NCBI GenBank assembly: GCA_947383005.1
Contig: CANDBT010000027.1
Coordinates: 1 to 63,270, forward strand
Direction of reading: 5' to 3'
Origin: an uncultured bacterium
GTDB taxonomy: Bacteria > Bacillota > Clostridia > Lachnospirales > Lachnospiraceae
Length of the DNA: 63,270 bases
Part shown: one piece after another, positions 1 through 6,124 of the stretch
How positions within the stretch are numbered: the stretch's first letter is position 1
Layout: each line of letters starts with the position of its first letter
The notes under the pieces: model-generated
Database searches by the model: none
Seen by the model: only the letters and a program-made list of their open reading frames with translations
Told to the model about the DNA's origin: nothing
Program-made: the position numbers and the translations under genes

Positions 1-50
1 ACGATCTGCTGCTTGAATTCCGGAGTGTAAGATTTTTGGTTTTTCGCCAT
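1..50 (-). CDS. IS3-family transposase OrfA, N-terminal fragment
   Basis: The minus strand from 50 to the window edge encodes MAKNQKSYTPEFKQQIV, the typical opening of IS3-family OrfA proteins (a basic start followed by the xYTPEFK helix of the helix-turn-helix domain). Only about 16 residues are visible, so the family call rests on this short start and on the neighbouring hairpin leader. The start codon is ATG at 48-50; no good ribosome binding site precedes it, as is common in insertion sequences. Confidence 0.55.
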   Translation of the reverse strand, partial: MAKNQKSYTPEFKQQI

Positions 51-177
51 GTTGATTGTCTGCCTTACTTGCCTATATCCGAGCAAGCTCGATATAGGCA
101 AATGCGGCATACCATCTTGAACATCTCCTTTGCTTTTCCACTTGATAGTATAGGTTGTTCAACTTTTCCTGTCCACA
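1..177 (-). mobile_element. end of an IS3-like insertion sequence (partial, runs off the left edge)
   Basis: The left edge holds one end of an IS3-like element: the start of its first transposase frame, its leader, and an outer end near 153-177 that reads inward from TGTGGACAGG on the minus strand. The leader has a long palindrome at 70-100 (arms TGCCTATATC and GATATAGGCA with CGAGC/GCTCG inside), which would fold in RNA; insertion sequences often use such hairpins to shield the transposase start from outside transcription. The exact outer boundary is my estimate because the other end lies outside the window. Confidence 0.5.
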
Positions 178-220
178 CTTATATACTAACACCATAGTTA
201 TTCTTTTCCAAAAGTAACGC

Positions 221-258
221 AAAAGCACTTTCGACAGCCGGAGCCTATCAAAAGTGCC
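221..258 (-). terminator. rho-independent terminator after the toxin gene
   Basis: Read on the minus strand, GCACTTTTGA and TCGAAAGTGC form a stem (one G-U pair) around a 13-base loop and are followed by TTTTGCGTT. It lies just downstream of the yafQ-like stop codon and would end the leftward XRE-antitoxin-toxin transcript. Confidence 0.6.
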
Positions 259-274
259 TTGCGCCCTGCGGGGC

Positions 275-547
275 TTACATTTCGAACAGATCAGCGTGTG
301 TGCCGGTTCGGTCTAATCTCAATTCATTTCCGACTTGCTTATAAATAAGCAGCCAGTCCGGGGCAATGTGACATTCCCTATACCCGGCATAATTCCCGGT
401 CAAATTGTGGTCTTTATTCTTTTCCGGGAGCGGAGCGGGAATACGCAATGTATCAATAGCTTGTTGGAGCAGGGGCATTTTATACCCGCGCTTTACGCAT
501 AACTTAAAATCTTTCTTGAACTTTGTGGAGTATCTAACATCAAGCAT
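275..547 (-). CDS. yafQ: YafQ/RelE-family toxin
   Basis: This 90-residue protein matches the YafQ branch of RelE/ParE toxins, ribosome-associated mRNA endonucleases. Visible family features are the basic FKKDFK start of helix 1, the central NLTGNYAGYRECH segment, the strand DWLLIYK and the final LRLDRTGTHADLF, which supplies the histidine and aromatic residue expected in the active site. It lies three bases after the antitoxin stop (TGA at 551-553), with the ribosome binding site GGAGGAAT inside the antitoxin's last codons, so the two are translationally linked. It is probably neutralised by the protein of 551-760. Confidence 0.85.
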   Translation of the reverse strand: MLDVRYSTKFKKDFKLCVKRGYKMPLLQQAIDTLRIPAPLPEKNKDHNLTGNYAGYRECHIAPDWLLIYKQVGNELRLDRTGTHADLFEM

Positions 548-550
548 TTG

Positions 551-760
551 TCATTCCTCCATCAATTCAGCAAATAAAGCCTCTGTACTGCCAGTAAAGA
601 GAGTGCCGCCGCCGTTCTCCAATTCCTCAATAGAAGCGATTGTTTCCGCGTTTGGTTTTTCCTCTGGTACTGCTGCCCCCTGCAGATAAGCAACGATATA
701 ATACATTTTGCTGTCTGGTATCTGGTCTATAAGGCTTTTTGCCATTTCCTTATAACTCAT
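551..760 (-). CDS. RelB-like antitoxin partner of the YafQ-like toxin
   Basis: A 69-residue acidic protein (MSYKEMAKSLIDQ start) directly upstream of the toxin. I chose ATG at 758-760 because AGGAAG lies eight bases before it; an in-frame GTG at 767-769 overlaps that ribosome site. It opens with a helical segment typical of small antitoxins in Clostridia (IDQIPDSKMYYIVAYLQG) and has a flexible acidic tail ending FAELMEE, which would wrap the toxin. No clear ribbon-helix-helix is visible, so DNA binding may be supplied by the XRE protein upstream. Confidence 0.7.
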   Translation of the reverse strand: MSYKEMAKSLIDQIPDSKMYYIVAYLQGAAVPEEKPNAETIASIEELENGGGTLFTGSTEALFAELMEE

Positions 761-805
761 AGAAAACACTTCCTTTCACAGATAATATAAGCTGCAATAT
801 GTCTG

Positions 806-1021
806 CTATTCTTCTTTATCGGGCAGATATTCCATTAAATCCCCCGGCTGACAATCTAAAACTTCGCAGAGGCGCGATATAGTTTTAGCGTCAAGCCCGC
901 CGGTTCCGTTTTTTAAGGCTGTTAATGTTCCTTGCCCTATCAGCTTTTCTTTGCGTATCTTGTAAGTTGTCCAGCCCTTTTCCTCTAGCCGCTGGAATAA
1001 TTTGTCATAGCTTATAGCCAT
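806..1021 (-). CDS. XRE-family helix-turn-helix regulator
   Basis: A 71-residue Cro/CI-type DNA-binding protein. Helices 2 and 3 of the HTH are visible as GWTTYKIRKEKLIGQGTLTA, followed by the common GLDAKTISRLCEVLDCQPGDLMEY ending. It is first in the leftward operon XRE-antitoxin-toxin, 45 bases before the antitoxin start, with an AGGGAGG ribosome site. It probably represses this operon and perhaps the divergent HIRAN gene from the 170-base region between them. Confidence 0.85.
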   Translation of the reverse strand: MAISYDKLFQRLEEKGWTTYKIRKEKLIGQGTLTALKNGTGGLDAKTISRLCEVLDCQPGDLMEYLPDKEE

Positions 1022-1088
1022 TCTTTCAGCCTCCCTTCCCTTTTTCTATGGGAGCGCCTTTTATAAAAGCCCCTTTTCCATTGTCCTT

Positions 1089-1117
1089 ATTCTACCACAA
1101 CATATGCACAAAATCAA
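1089..1117 (-). promoter_or_regulatory. sigma-A promoter for the XRE-antitoxin-toxin operon
   Basis: On the minus strand TTGATT (1112-1117) is followed after 17 bases by TAGAAT (1089-1094), about 70 bases before the XRE start codon. The spacer holds two CACAA direct repeats around CATATG, a possible operator. A TATAAT for the divergent HIRAN gene lies at 1156-1161 on the plus strand, but without a good -35. Confidence 0.6.
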
Positions 1118-1192
1118 GTGTATGATATAGACAAATATAAACACTTAACTTTGTGTATAATAGGCTTATCAAATAGAACAGGAGGTAAGGAC

Positions 1193-1630
1193 ATGAAGAA
1201 AATCACAAACATTCGCAAAGCAGTTTGTACGATTGCAAACCAGTTGCGGAAAACAGGATTATTTTTAGCGGCGGCTTTTCGTGCGGCATGGAAGAAAGTC
1301 AAATTGCAGATGGTTGTCAGAGTGAGCGGAACGACCTTTGAAAACAGGCAGGAAAGATTACAGTTTCTTAGCCGGTTCAGACCGCAGGACTTAACGGTAA
1401 CTTTAGAGCGTGAAGCAGATAACAGCTTTGATGTAAATGCCGTTAAAGTAAGAGTGCATATCCCGGCTATCAGAAAACAAACCGTAATCGGTTACATTCC
1501 GGCGAAAATCGCCCGCGAGCTGGCAAAGGTACTTGATATTGGGTGTGAAGTTAAGGCAGCACTTAAAAGCATTACCGGGGGATATTCCTACAAAGAGAAT
1601 TACGGTTGCTTAATCAATATTGAGATATAG
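1193..1630 (+). CDS. HIRAN-domain protein
   Basis: A 145-residue protein. After a basic amphipathic N-terminus (about residues 1-40) comes a HIRAN domain (about 40-145): VVRVSGTTFENRQERL, then LTVTLEREADNSFDVNAVKV with the characteristic NxxDxNAV core, and VIGYIPAKIARELA. HIRAN domains bind DNA ends or 3' single-stranded DNA and occur alone in phages and integrative elements. ATG at 1193 is chosen because of AGGAGGTAAGG just before it. The neighbouring toxin-antitoxin and element genes suggest it arrived with an integrative element. Confidence 0.8.
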   Translation: MKKITNIRKAVCTIANQLRKTGLFLAAAFRAAWKKVKLQMVVRVSGTTFENRQERLQFLSRFRPQDLTVTLEREADNSFDVNAVKVRVHIPAIRKQTVIGYIPAKIARELAKVLDIGCEVKAALKSITGGYSYKENYGCLINIEI

Positions 1631-1641
1631 GGGGCTGGATA

Positions 1642-1997
1642 ATGAATCGGGCATGGAATTTTAAAGACTTGACAGGGCAGCGGTCCGGGCGGCTTGTGGT
1701 TGAAAAGCTGGACTATAAAGACCGTTTCGGAATTATCCACTGGCATTGTAAGTGCGATTGCGGGAATTACACATCTGTCACTACTGCCAAATTGAAAAAT
1801 GGCAAGTGTCAAAGTTGCGGCTGTATAAGCAGAGAAAGAATAATAGCACTGTCAAAGGCGAGAAGTACGCACAGAAAGACAGACGAAAGACTATGCAACA
1901 ATGGGCTGATGAAAAAGGAATCAGCTATAACGCGCTCTGTATTCGCATGAGAAAAGGCTGGAGCATTGAAAAGACATGCAGATGGACAAGGAAATAG
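1642..1997 (+). pseudogene. frameshifted phage/integrative-element protein (zinc-ribbon DNA-binding type)
   Basis: Two overlapping frames look like one gene split by a frameshift between about 1815 and 1890. The first part (from ATG 1642) reads LTGQRSGRLVVEKL followed by a CxCDCGN and CQSCGC zinc-ribbon-like pattern. The end, in another frame, reads MQQWADEKGISYNALCIRM and RKGWSIEKTC, the usual C-terminus of the same phage family, where a small HTH-like domain follows the cysteine cluster. Neither half is complete alone. The family occurs in phages and conjugative elements; the molecular function is not known to me. Confidence 0.6.
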
Positions 1998-2095
1998 GTA
2001 AGCTGATAAAAGTGGTTCGGGCACTTACTCAGCTTACCCTCGAAATTGGAACTCTCATAGCTGTCATCAAAATGGTTATAGAGAGTATCCAGTAA
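1982..2095 (+). CDS. small hypothetical protein (37 residues)
   Basis: ATG at 1982 opens a 37-codon frame (MDKEIGKLIKVVRALTQLTL and on) that overlaps the preceding gene's end by 16 bases. The product is an amphipathic to hydrophobic helix and resembles tiny helical proteins that follow DNA-binding genes in integrative elements. The ribosome site is weak, so this is a tentative gene. The IS1634-like element starts 12 bases after its stop. Confidence 0.3.
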   Translation: MDKEIGKLIKVVRALTQLTLEIGTLIAVIKMVIESIQ

Positions 2096-2237
2096 GAACC
2101 CGGGAGTTTGACAGTTGAATAAAGAAAACATCACCACAGGCCGCATATAGCCTGTATTTTTTTGTCAATTTCCTCATTTTTATATTGCGTGATTTTACGT
2201 GATGTATTATAATATAAGGGATTGGAGGTCTGGACTT

Positions 2238-4010
2238 ATGCGATTAAAGGTATCCCGTTCTAAAAACGCTGCTTCCCTTTATGTAACCAAAACCATCTAT
2301 GAAGGAAAAAAAGAGCGGACGATTACGGTGGAAAAACTTGGTACGGAAAAGGAACTGCGGGAGAAATTACATGGTGCTGACCCTTACGAATGGGCCAGAA
2401 AGTATATTGAAAAACTGAACTTGGCCGAAAAAAACCAAAACCGGGAAGTCCTTGTAAAATTCAAACAGTCCAAACGTCTTACCAAGGATCAGCAGCGCTT
2501 TTTTTATGGCGGTTACCTTTTCCTGCAGCCGATTTACCACTCCCTTGGGCTTGACAGAATCTGTTCCACTATTTCCGGCGAGTATAAATTTACCTATGAC
2601 CTCAACTCCATCCTGTCCCATCTCCTTTACGGCAGAATTCTCTTCCCCTCATCCAAACTCAATACCTTTCAGGAATCAAAAAAATTTTTGGAACAGCCCG
2701 ATTTCATCCTCCAGCATGTTTACCGGGCCTTAGATGTCATTTGTGAGAAAGATGCTTATATCCAATCGGAATTGTATCAAAACAGTAAGGCTGTTTCCCA
2801 AAGAAATGACCGGATTCTCTTTTATGACTGTACCAATTTTTTCTTTGAAATTGAGCAGGAAGATGGGATCAAACAATACGGCCCTTCGAAAGAGCACCGT
2901 CCCAATCCCATCGTGGAAATGGGATTGTTCATGGATGGGGATGGGATTCCTCTGGCTTTCTCCATCCACCCTGGAAACAAGGGGGAGCAGCAGACTCTCA
3001 TCCCTTTAGAGCAGCAGATTCTGGACGATTTCCAGCACGCAAAGTTCATTGTCTGCACAGATGCCAGACTCTCTTCAACAACAAACAGGAAATTTAATGA
3101 TAAACCGGGCAGGGCTTTCATCACGACCCAGTCCATCAAAAAATTAAAAAAGCATTTAAAGGAATGGTGCCTGAATCCCGAAGGCTGGAAATTGGAAGGG
3201 CAGGAAAAGGACAAAAACGGAAAACCGGCCACTTTTAACCTCAATCAGATTCAAGAGGATGAGAAACTGGCGGAAAAACTCAAAAACTTCACGTTCTATA
3301 AGGAAAGGTGGATCACCAAAGATGGATTGGAACAGAAACTGATCGTAACGTTCTCACTGAAATATAAAGCTTACCAGCAAAAGATCCGTCAAAAACAGGT
3401 GCAGCGGGCAATCCAGATGCTGGACGGCAGCCTTTCCTCGCTTAAAAAGCATAGCCAGAATGACTGCAAGCGTTTTATTAAGAAAACCGGAGTGACTGCG
3501 GATGGCGAAGTGGCAGACAAAGAAGTCTATGAACTGAACCAAAGCGTAGTTGACGAAGAAGCAAAATATGATGGCTTTTACGCCGTATGTACCAATCTGG
3601 AGGATGCTCCCCCCGCAATCGTAAAGATCAACCACAACCGCTGGGAGATCGAAGAATGTTTCCGGATCATGAAAACAGATTTCCGATCGGGATCTGCGTA
3701 TGTACGTACAGAAAACCGGATCAAGGCCCACTTCATGACATGCTTTCTGTCCCTGGTTCTGTTCCGATATTTGGAAAGGGAACTAAAATACCAATATACA
3801 TGTGAAGAGATTCTGGATACACTACGGGATATGAATTTTTTTGCCATTGCCGGTGAAGGATACATTCCCACATACGCAAGAACGGATCTGACAGATGCCC
3901 TTCACGAAGCATTCGGTTTCCACACGGATTACGATATTGTTACGGAAAAACAAATGAAAAAAATTTTTCGAGATACTAAAAAAGGCAAAAAAGGTACGCA
4001 AAATTTATGA
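2238..4010 (+). CDS. IS1634-family DDE transposase
   Basis: A 590-residue transposase of the IS1634 branch of the IS4 superfamily, which cuts and joins DNA at the element ends with an RNase H-like fold. The catalytic acids are visible: first Asp in ILFYDCTNFFFEIE, second in FIVCTDARLSSTT, and Glu in NHNRWEIEECFRIMKTDFR, the YREK-like signature. The ATG at 2238 follows GGAGG at 2224-2228; an in-frame start at 2199 has no ribosome site. The gene is full length for the family and uninterrupted, so the element may be active. Confidence 0.9.
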   Translation: MRLKVSRSKNAASLYVTKTIYEGKKERTITVEKLGTEKELREKLHGADPYEWARKYIEKLNLAEKNQNREVLVKFKQSKRLTKDQQRFFYGGYLFLQPIYHSLGLDRICSTISGEYKFTYDLNSILSHLLYGRILFPSSKLNTFQESKKFLEQPDFILQHVYRALDVICEKDAYIQSELYQNSKAVSQRNDRILFYDCTNFFFEIEQEDGIKQYGPSKEHRPNPIVEMGLFMDGDGIPLAFSIHPGNKGEQQTLIPLEQQILDDFQHAKFIVCTDARLSSTTNRKFNDKPGRAFITTQSIKKLKKHLKEWCLNPEGWKLEGQEKDKNGKPATFNLNQIQEDEKLAEKLKNFTFYKERWITKDGLEQKLIVTFSLKYKAYQQKIRQKQVQRAIQMLDGSLSSLKKHSQNDCKRFIKKTGVTADGEVADKEVYELNQSVVDEEAKYDGFYAVCTNLEDAPPAIVKINHNRWEIEECFRIMKTDFRSGSAYVRTENRIKAHFMTCFLSLVLFRYLERELKYQYTCEEILDTLRDMNFFAIAGEGYIPTYARTDLTDALHEAFGFHTDYDIVTEKQMKKIFRDTKKGKKGTQNL

Positions 4011-4016
4011 GGTCAA

Positions 4017-4059
4017 AAAATGCCAGAACCCTTGATTTTACTTAGGATTCTGGCATTTT
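4017..4059 (+). terminator. terminator hairpin inside the IS1634-like element
   Basis: AAAATGCCAGAA (4017-4028) pairs perfectly with TTCTGGCATTTT (4048-4059) after a 19-base loop. It lies 7 bases after the transposase stop and has A and T tracts on both sides, so it can terminate transcription from either direction. Confidence 0.75.
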
Positions 4060-4146
4060 GATTCCATTCAACTGTCAAAAACAGGGAACCGGGGGAGGGA
4101 AACCTCCCCTACCTAAAAAATACCATAGTCTGTCTGTAGAATCAAT

Positions 4147-4230
4147 ATGATAAAAAATATTTTAAAGTTAATCGCAGCCGTCATTTGGCTGGTTATCGTG
4201 GTTGTTGGTTTGGTTCTGCTGTTTACGTAA
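4147..4230 (+). CDS. small single-pass membrane peptide (27 residues)
   Basis: ATG at 4147 opens a 27-residue frame: a short lysine-containing start (MIKNILKLIA) followed by one continuous hydrophobic helix (AVIWLVIVVVGLVLLF) and a stop. Such peptides are frequent cargo of integrative elements. A hairpin with a GAAA loop at 4092-4109 (GGGGAGG/CCTCCCC) lies upstream. No Shine-Dalgarno sequence is obvious, so expression is uncertain. Confidence 0.35.
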   Translation: MIKNILKLIAAVIWLVIVVVGLVLLFT

Positions 4231-4296
4231 AGAGAGGAATCAGTAAAGCAGTTACCCCGCCCCTGCCGGGTAACGCAGGGAGAAAGCGAGGGCAAT

Positions 4297-4629
4297 ATGA
4301 GAAAAAGAAAAACTGTATGGGCTTACCTAGATGGAAAAAAACTGGTTGACGTGGTACAGGCAGCGCTTGACAACAACATGATGGTCGATGATTTGAAAAA
4401 GCAGCTCATCAGAAGGATTGATAATCCCTGCTGTCCGTTCTACGTTTCCGCAATTTTACAAATTGCCAGCAACCATCCAACTGCCAATAAATCTTACGTC
4501 GGATTCCTTACTATTCCTTACCATTTAAGATTATTTATCGGTCACATAAAAGTCACAAAACCCCGGGTTTTCCCAGAAAATACAAAAGTGTCGCTTAACT
4601 GTATGTTAAGCGACACTTTTTATGTCTAA
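4297..4629 (+). CDS. hypothetical protein, probably truncated at its 3' end
   Basis: A 110-residue frame whose first 50 residues (MRKRKTVWAYLDGKKLVDVV and on) look like a natural soluble protein with a basic start. The final 20 residues are encoded by the inverted repeat of the promoter switch (4584-4620), so the reading frame runs into unrelated DNA. I infer that the gene lost its original end when the polysaccharide locus and the element became adjacent. I do not recognise a family. A purine-rich stretch (GGGAGAAAGCGAGGGC) precedes the start. Confidence 0.35.
   Translation: MRKRKTVWAYLDGKKLVDVVQAALDNNMMVDDLKKQLIRRIDNPCCPFYVSAILQIASNHPTANKSYVGFLTIPYHLRLFIGHIKVTKPRVFPENTKVSLNCMLSDTFYV
4584..4620. 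terminator. bidirectional terminator hairpin that is also the upstream recombination repeat (locus 1)
   Basis: A 16-bp perfect stem, AAAAGTGTCGCTTAAC (4584-4599) with its complement (4605-4620), closes a five-base loop TGTAT. Read leftward it is followed by TTTTGTATTTT, and read rightward by TTTTTATG, so it should terminate in both directions. Its centre, 4592-4614, is the left inverted repeat of the promoter switch. Confidence 0.75.
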
Positions 4630-4771
4630 AATATCTGTATCATTCTTTTTTTCATAATCGAATCGATTATAACACCTTTTTTTATGAGCGTCAACCGCAT
4701 CCAATTTCCTTTTTTGGAAGGAAAGGCAAAAGAATTTCTTAATATGGCGTCGCTTAACATACAGTTAAGCG
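4592..4771. repeat. invertible promoter cassette of polysaccharide locus 1 (drawn OFF)
   Basis: A perfect 23-bp inverted repeat pair, 4592-4614 and 4749-4771, encloses a 134-bp segment (4615-4748). Each repeat is a dyad, CGCTTAAC-x5-GTTAAGCG plus AC, with centre TGTAT in the left copy and ATACA in the right, which are reverse complements. The segment carries a leftward consensus promoter (4666-4694). Inversion would place this promoter about 45 bases before the right repeat, facing the loaP-like gene at 4800. The same layout and segment length recur at 30462-30641. Inverted-repeat-flanked promoters are the known signature of recombinase-driven phase variation in gut bacteria; inversion itself is inferred. 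Confidence 0.85.
4666..4694 (-). promoter_or_regulatory. consensus sigma-A promoter in the invertible segment, pointing away from locus 1
   Basis: On the minus strand TTGACG (4689-4694) and TATAAT (4666-4671) are separated by 17 bases, the best promoter match in the upstream region. Overlapping and following the -10 is the palindrome ATAATCGAATCGATTAT (4657-4673), an 8-bp dyad around one base and a plausible operator. Transcription from here runs into the hairpin at 4584-4620 and should stop. Confidence 0.8.
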
Positions 4772-4799
4772 GCTGCTTTGGACAAAAAAACCAAAGGAG

Positions 4800-5303
4800 A
4801 TGGGGAAAATCTGGTACGTATTGAAATGTCCTAAGGGAAATGAGGCGGATTATGTGAAAGGATATCAGGAAACCATAAAGCCGGATAATGCGGATAGCCT
4901 GCAGGAAGTGATCCATTTTCAATATCAGCGCATGATCCGTTACAAAGGCCAATGGCATATGGAGGAGCGGGCAGTCCTGCCGGGGTATGTTTTTCTGTCC
5001 GGGGCAGAAAAAGCGATATTAAAGCGGCAGGCGTGGGAAGGAAAAGAAAACGGGGAGCTTATCGTGACCCCATGTGAGATTCCTTATCTGAAATGCCTGT
5101 GCACGGAAGGTAGTTTGGTGGAGATGTCCAAAGGGAGTATAAAGAGCGGGGTATTGGAAATAACCAGCGGGCCCCTTCGGGGGAGGGAACAGTTAATTAA
5201 AAAAATTGACCGGCATAAGAGGACAGCGGAGATAGAAATTCCTCTTGAAGGCCGGAACCGACGGGTTATCGTCGGGCTTGAGATATATGCGAAACAGATA
5301 TAA
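4800..5303 (+). CDS. LoaP-like NusG-family antiterminator (first of locus 1)
   Basis: A 167-residue NusG paralogue. The NGN domain opens with IWYVLKCPKGNEADYVKGYQ and contains the conserved LPGYVFLSG; the KOW domain contains SGPLRGREQLIKKIDRHKRTA. LoaP proteins bind RNA polymerase and a leader RNA hairpin and let the polymerase pass terminators in long polysaccharide operons. It is nearly the same as the protein at 30673-31176 (about 29 differences in 167 by eye). The annotated ATG abuts its ribosome site AAAGGAG with no spacer; WYV, the usual start in this family, begins three residues later after an ATC codon, so the true start is uncertain. Confidence 0.8.
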   Translation: MGKIWYVLKCPKGNEADYVKGYQETIKPDNADSLQEVIHFQYQRMIRYKGQWHMEERAVLPGYVFLSGAEKAILKRQAWEGKENGELIVTPCEIPYLKCLCTEGSLVEMSKGSIKSGVLEITSGPLRGREQLIKKIDRHKRTAEIEIPLEGRNRRVIVGLEIYAKQI

Positions 5304-5564
5304 ACAGGATTAAGCACCGGAGCGCTGAAGCATTGGCACAGGAACCGGGGCTTATGGTCATATTGGCAGGACGAGGCTACAGGTGAAGGCAAACGGAAAC
5401 TGTGGTATGGCGAGGCGCGCCCGGAAATGTGACGTGGGGATGGATAAAGGCAGGTTCTTGCTATTCTATTCCCGGCAGCGGTATGGATAAAAATGTATTT
5501 TAGGGAAGCGGTAATTTAATCAGCGTTTCCTTAAAAAGTATGCAAAAATACAGGAGGAACAGAA
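5304..5564 (+). promoter_or_regulatory. structured leader between the two LoaP-like genes
   Basis: This 261-base stretch has no gene. A stem at 5311-5320/5345-5354 (TAAGCACCGG with CCGGGGCTTA, one mismatch) and another at 5504-5510/5524-5530 (GGAAGCG with CGTTTCC) are visible. The start, GATTAAGCACCGG, is shared with the region after the LoaP-like gene of locus 2 (31181-31193). LoaP is known to need a leader RNA hairpin, so this is a candidate recognition region. The fold is by eye only. Confidence 0.35.
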
Positions 5565-6080
5565 ATGTGGTATGTTATCCAAACTTTAAATGGCGAAGAA
5601 GAAAAAACTGCAAATATGATCAAAAAGTGTATTTCCCCCTGTTATATCATGGATTGTTTTGTCCCTAAAAGAGAGCGGATAAAGAAATTTCATGGACGTT
5701 GGAACAAAATAGAAGAGATTCTGTTTCAAGGGTATGTGTTTGTCATATCGGAAGAACCGGAGAAAGTGTACCAAAGGCTGAGAGAGATTCCTAAACTTAC
5801 AAAACTATTAGGAAGAGAAGGAAATTATTTTGTGCCTTTAGACGACGAAGAAGAGAGGTTAGTCCGAAAGCTTGGAGATGAGAGGCACATGACGTCTTTA
5901 TCCCAGGTGGAAATAAAAGAGGGAAGATTGGCCAGGATTATTGGTGGCCCATTGAAGGATTATGTGGGAAATGTGGTGAAGGTAAATTTGCATAAAAGAG
6001 AAGCAGTGATAAGCGTGGAATTTATGGGCAGGATGACGGAACTGAAAATGGGTGTGGAGATGATGGAAAAGGAAACGTAA
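5565..6080 (+). CDS. loaP: transcription antiterminator LoaP
   Basis: A 171-residue NusG paralogue that starts exactly as LoaP proteins do, MWYVIQTLNGEEEKTANMI. It carries the NGN motif ILFQGYVFV (about residues 57-65) and a C-terminal KOW segment GGPLKDYVGNVVKVNLHKRE. It acts on the elongating RNA polymerase to suppress termination across the downstream gene cluster. AGGAGG at 5552-5557 gives a clear start. Its sequence differs strongly from the LoaP-like protein 260 bases upstream, so locus 1 has two non-redundant members of the family. The deacetylase gene follows after 44 bases. Confidence 0.88.
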   Translation: MWYVIQTLNGEEEKTANMIKKCISPCYIMDCFVPKRERIKKFHGRWNKIEEILFQGYVFVISEEPEKVYQRLREIPKLTKLLGREGNYFVPLDDEEERLVRKLGDERHMTSLSQVEIKEGRLARIIGGPLKDYVGNVVKVNLHKREAVISVEFMGRMTELKMGVEMMEKET

Positions 6081-6124
6081 TCAAGAGGAATATGTTCTGG
6101 TGAATGGTTAAGAAATGAGGGCTG

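Larger units (their letters stand above)
2107..4079 (+). mobile_element. IS1634-like insertion sequence, complete
   Basis: A 1973-bp element bounded by 14-bp perfect inverted repeats, TTTGACAGTTGAAT at 2107-2120 and its complement at 4066-4079. It carries one transposase gene and a terminator hairpin. No clear target duplication is visible: the flanks read cgggag on the left and aacagg on the right. The outermost few bases of the true ends are uncertain, or one flank has changed since insertion. Confidence 0.75.

Noticed and set aside
4645-4673. A rightward promoter inside the locus 1 switch (TATAAC at 4668-4673)
   Set aside because: No -35 is present at the right distance (CTTTTT), whereas the leftward promoter has near-consensus hexamers and a 17-base spacer.
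4584-4771. Reading the two repeats only as ordinary intrinsic terminators
   Set aside because: The downstream repeat lacks a T tract, the pair is perfectly inverted including its asymmetric centre, and the segment between them holds a complete promoter; all of this repeats in locus 2.
4626-4958. Minus-strand reading frame across the switch
   Set aside because: It runs through the inverted repeats and the start of the LoaP-like gene and has no protein-family character.
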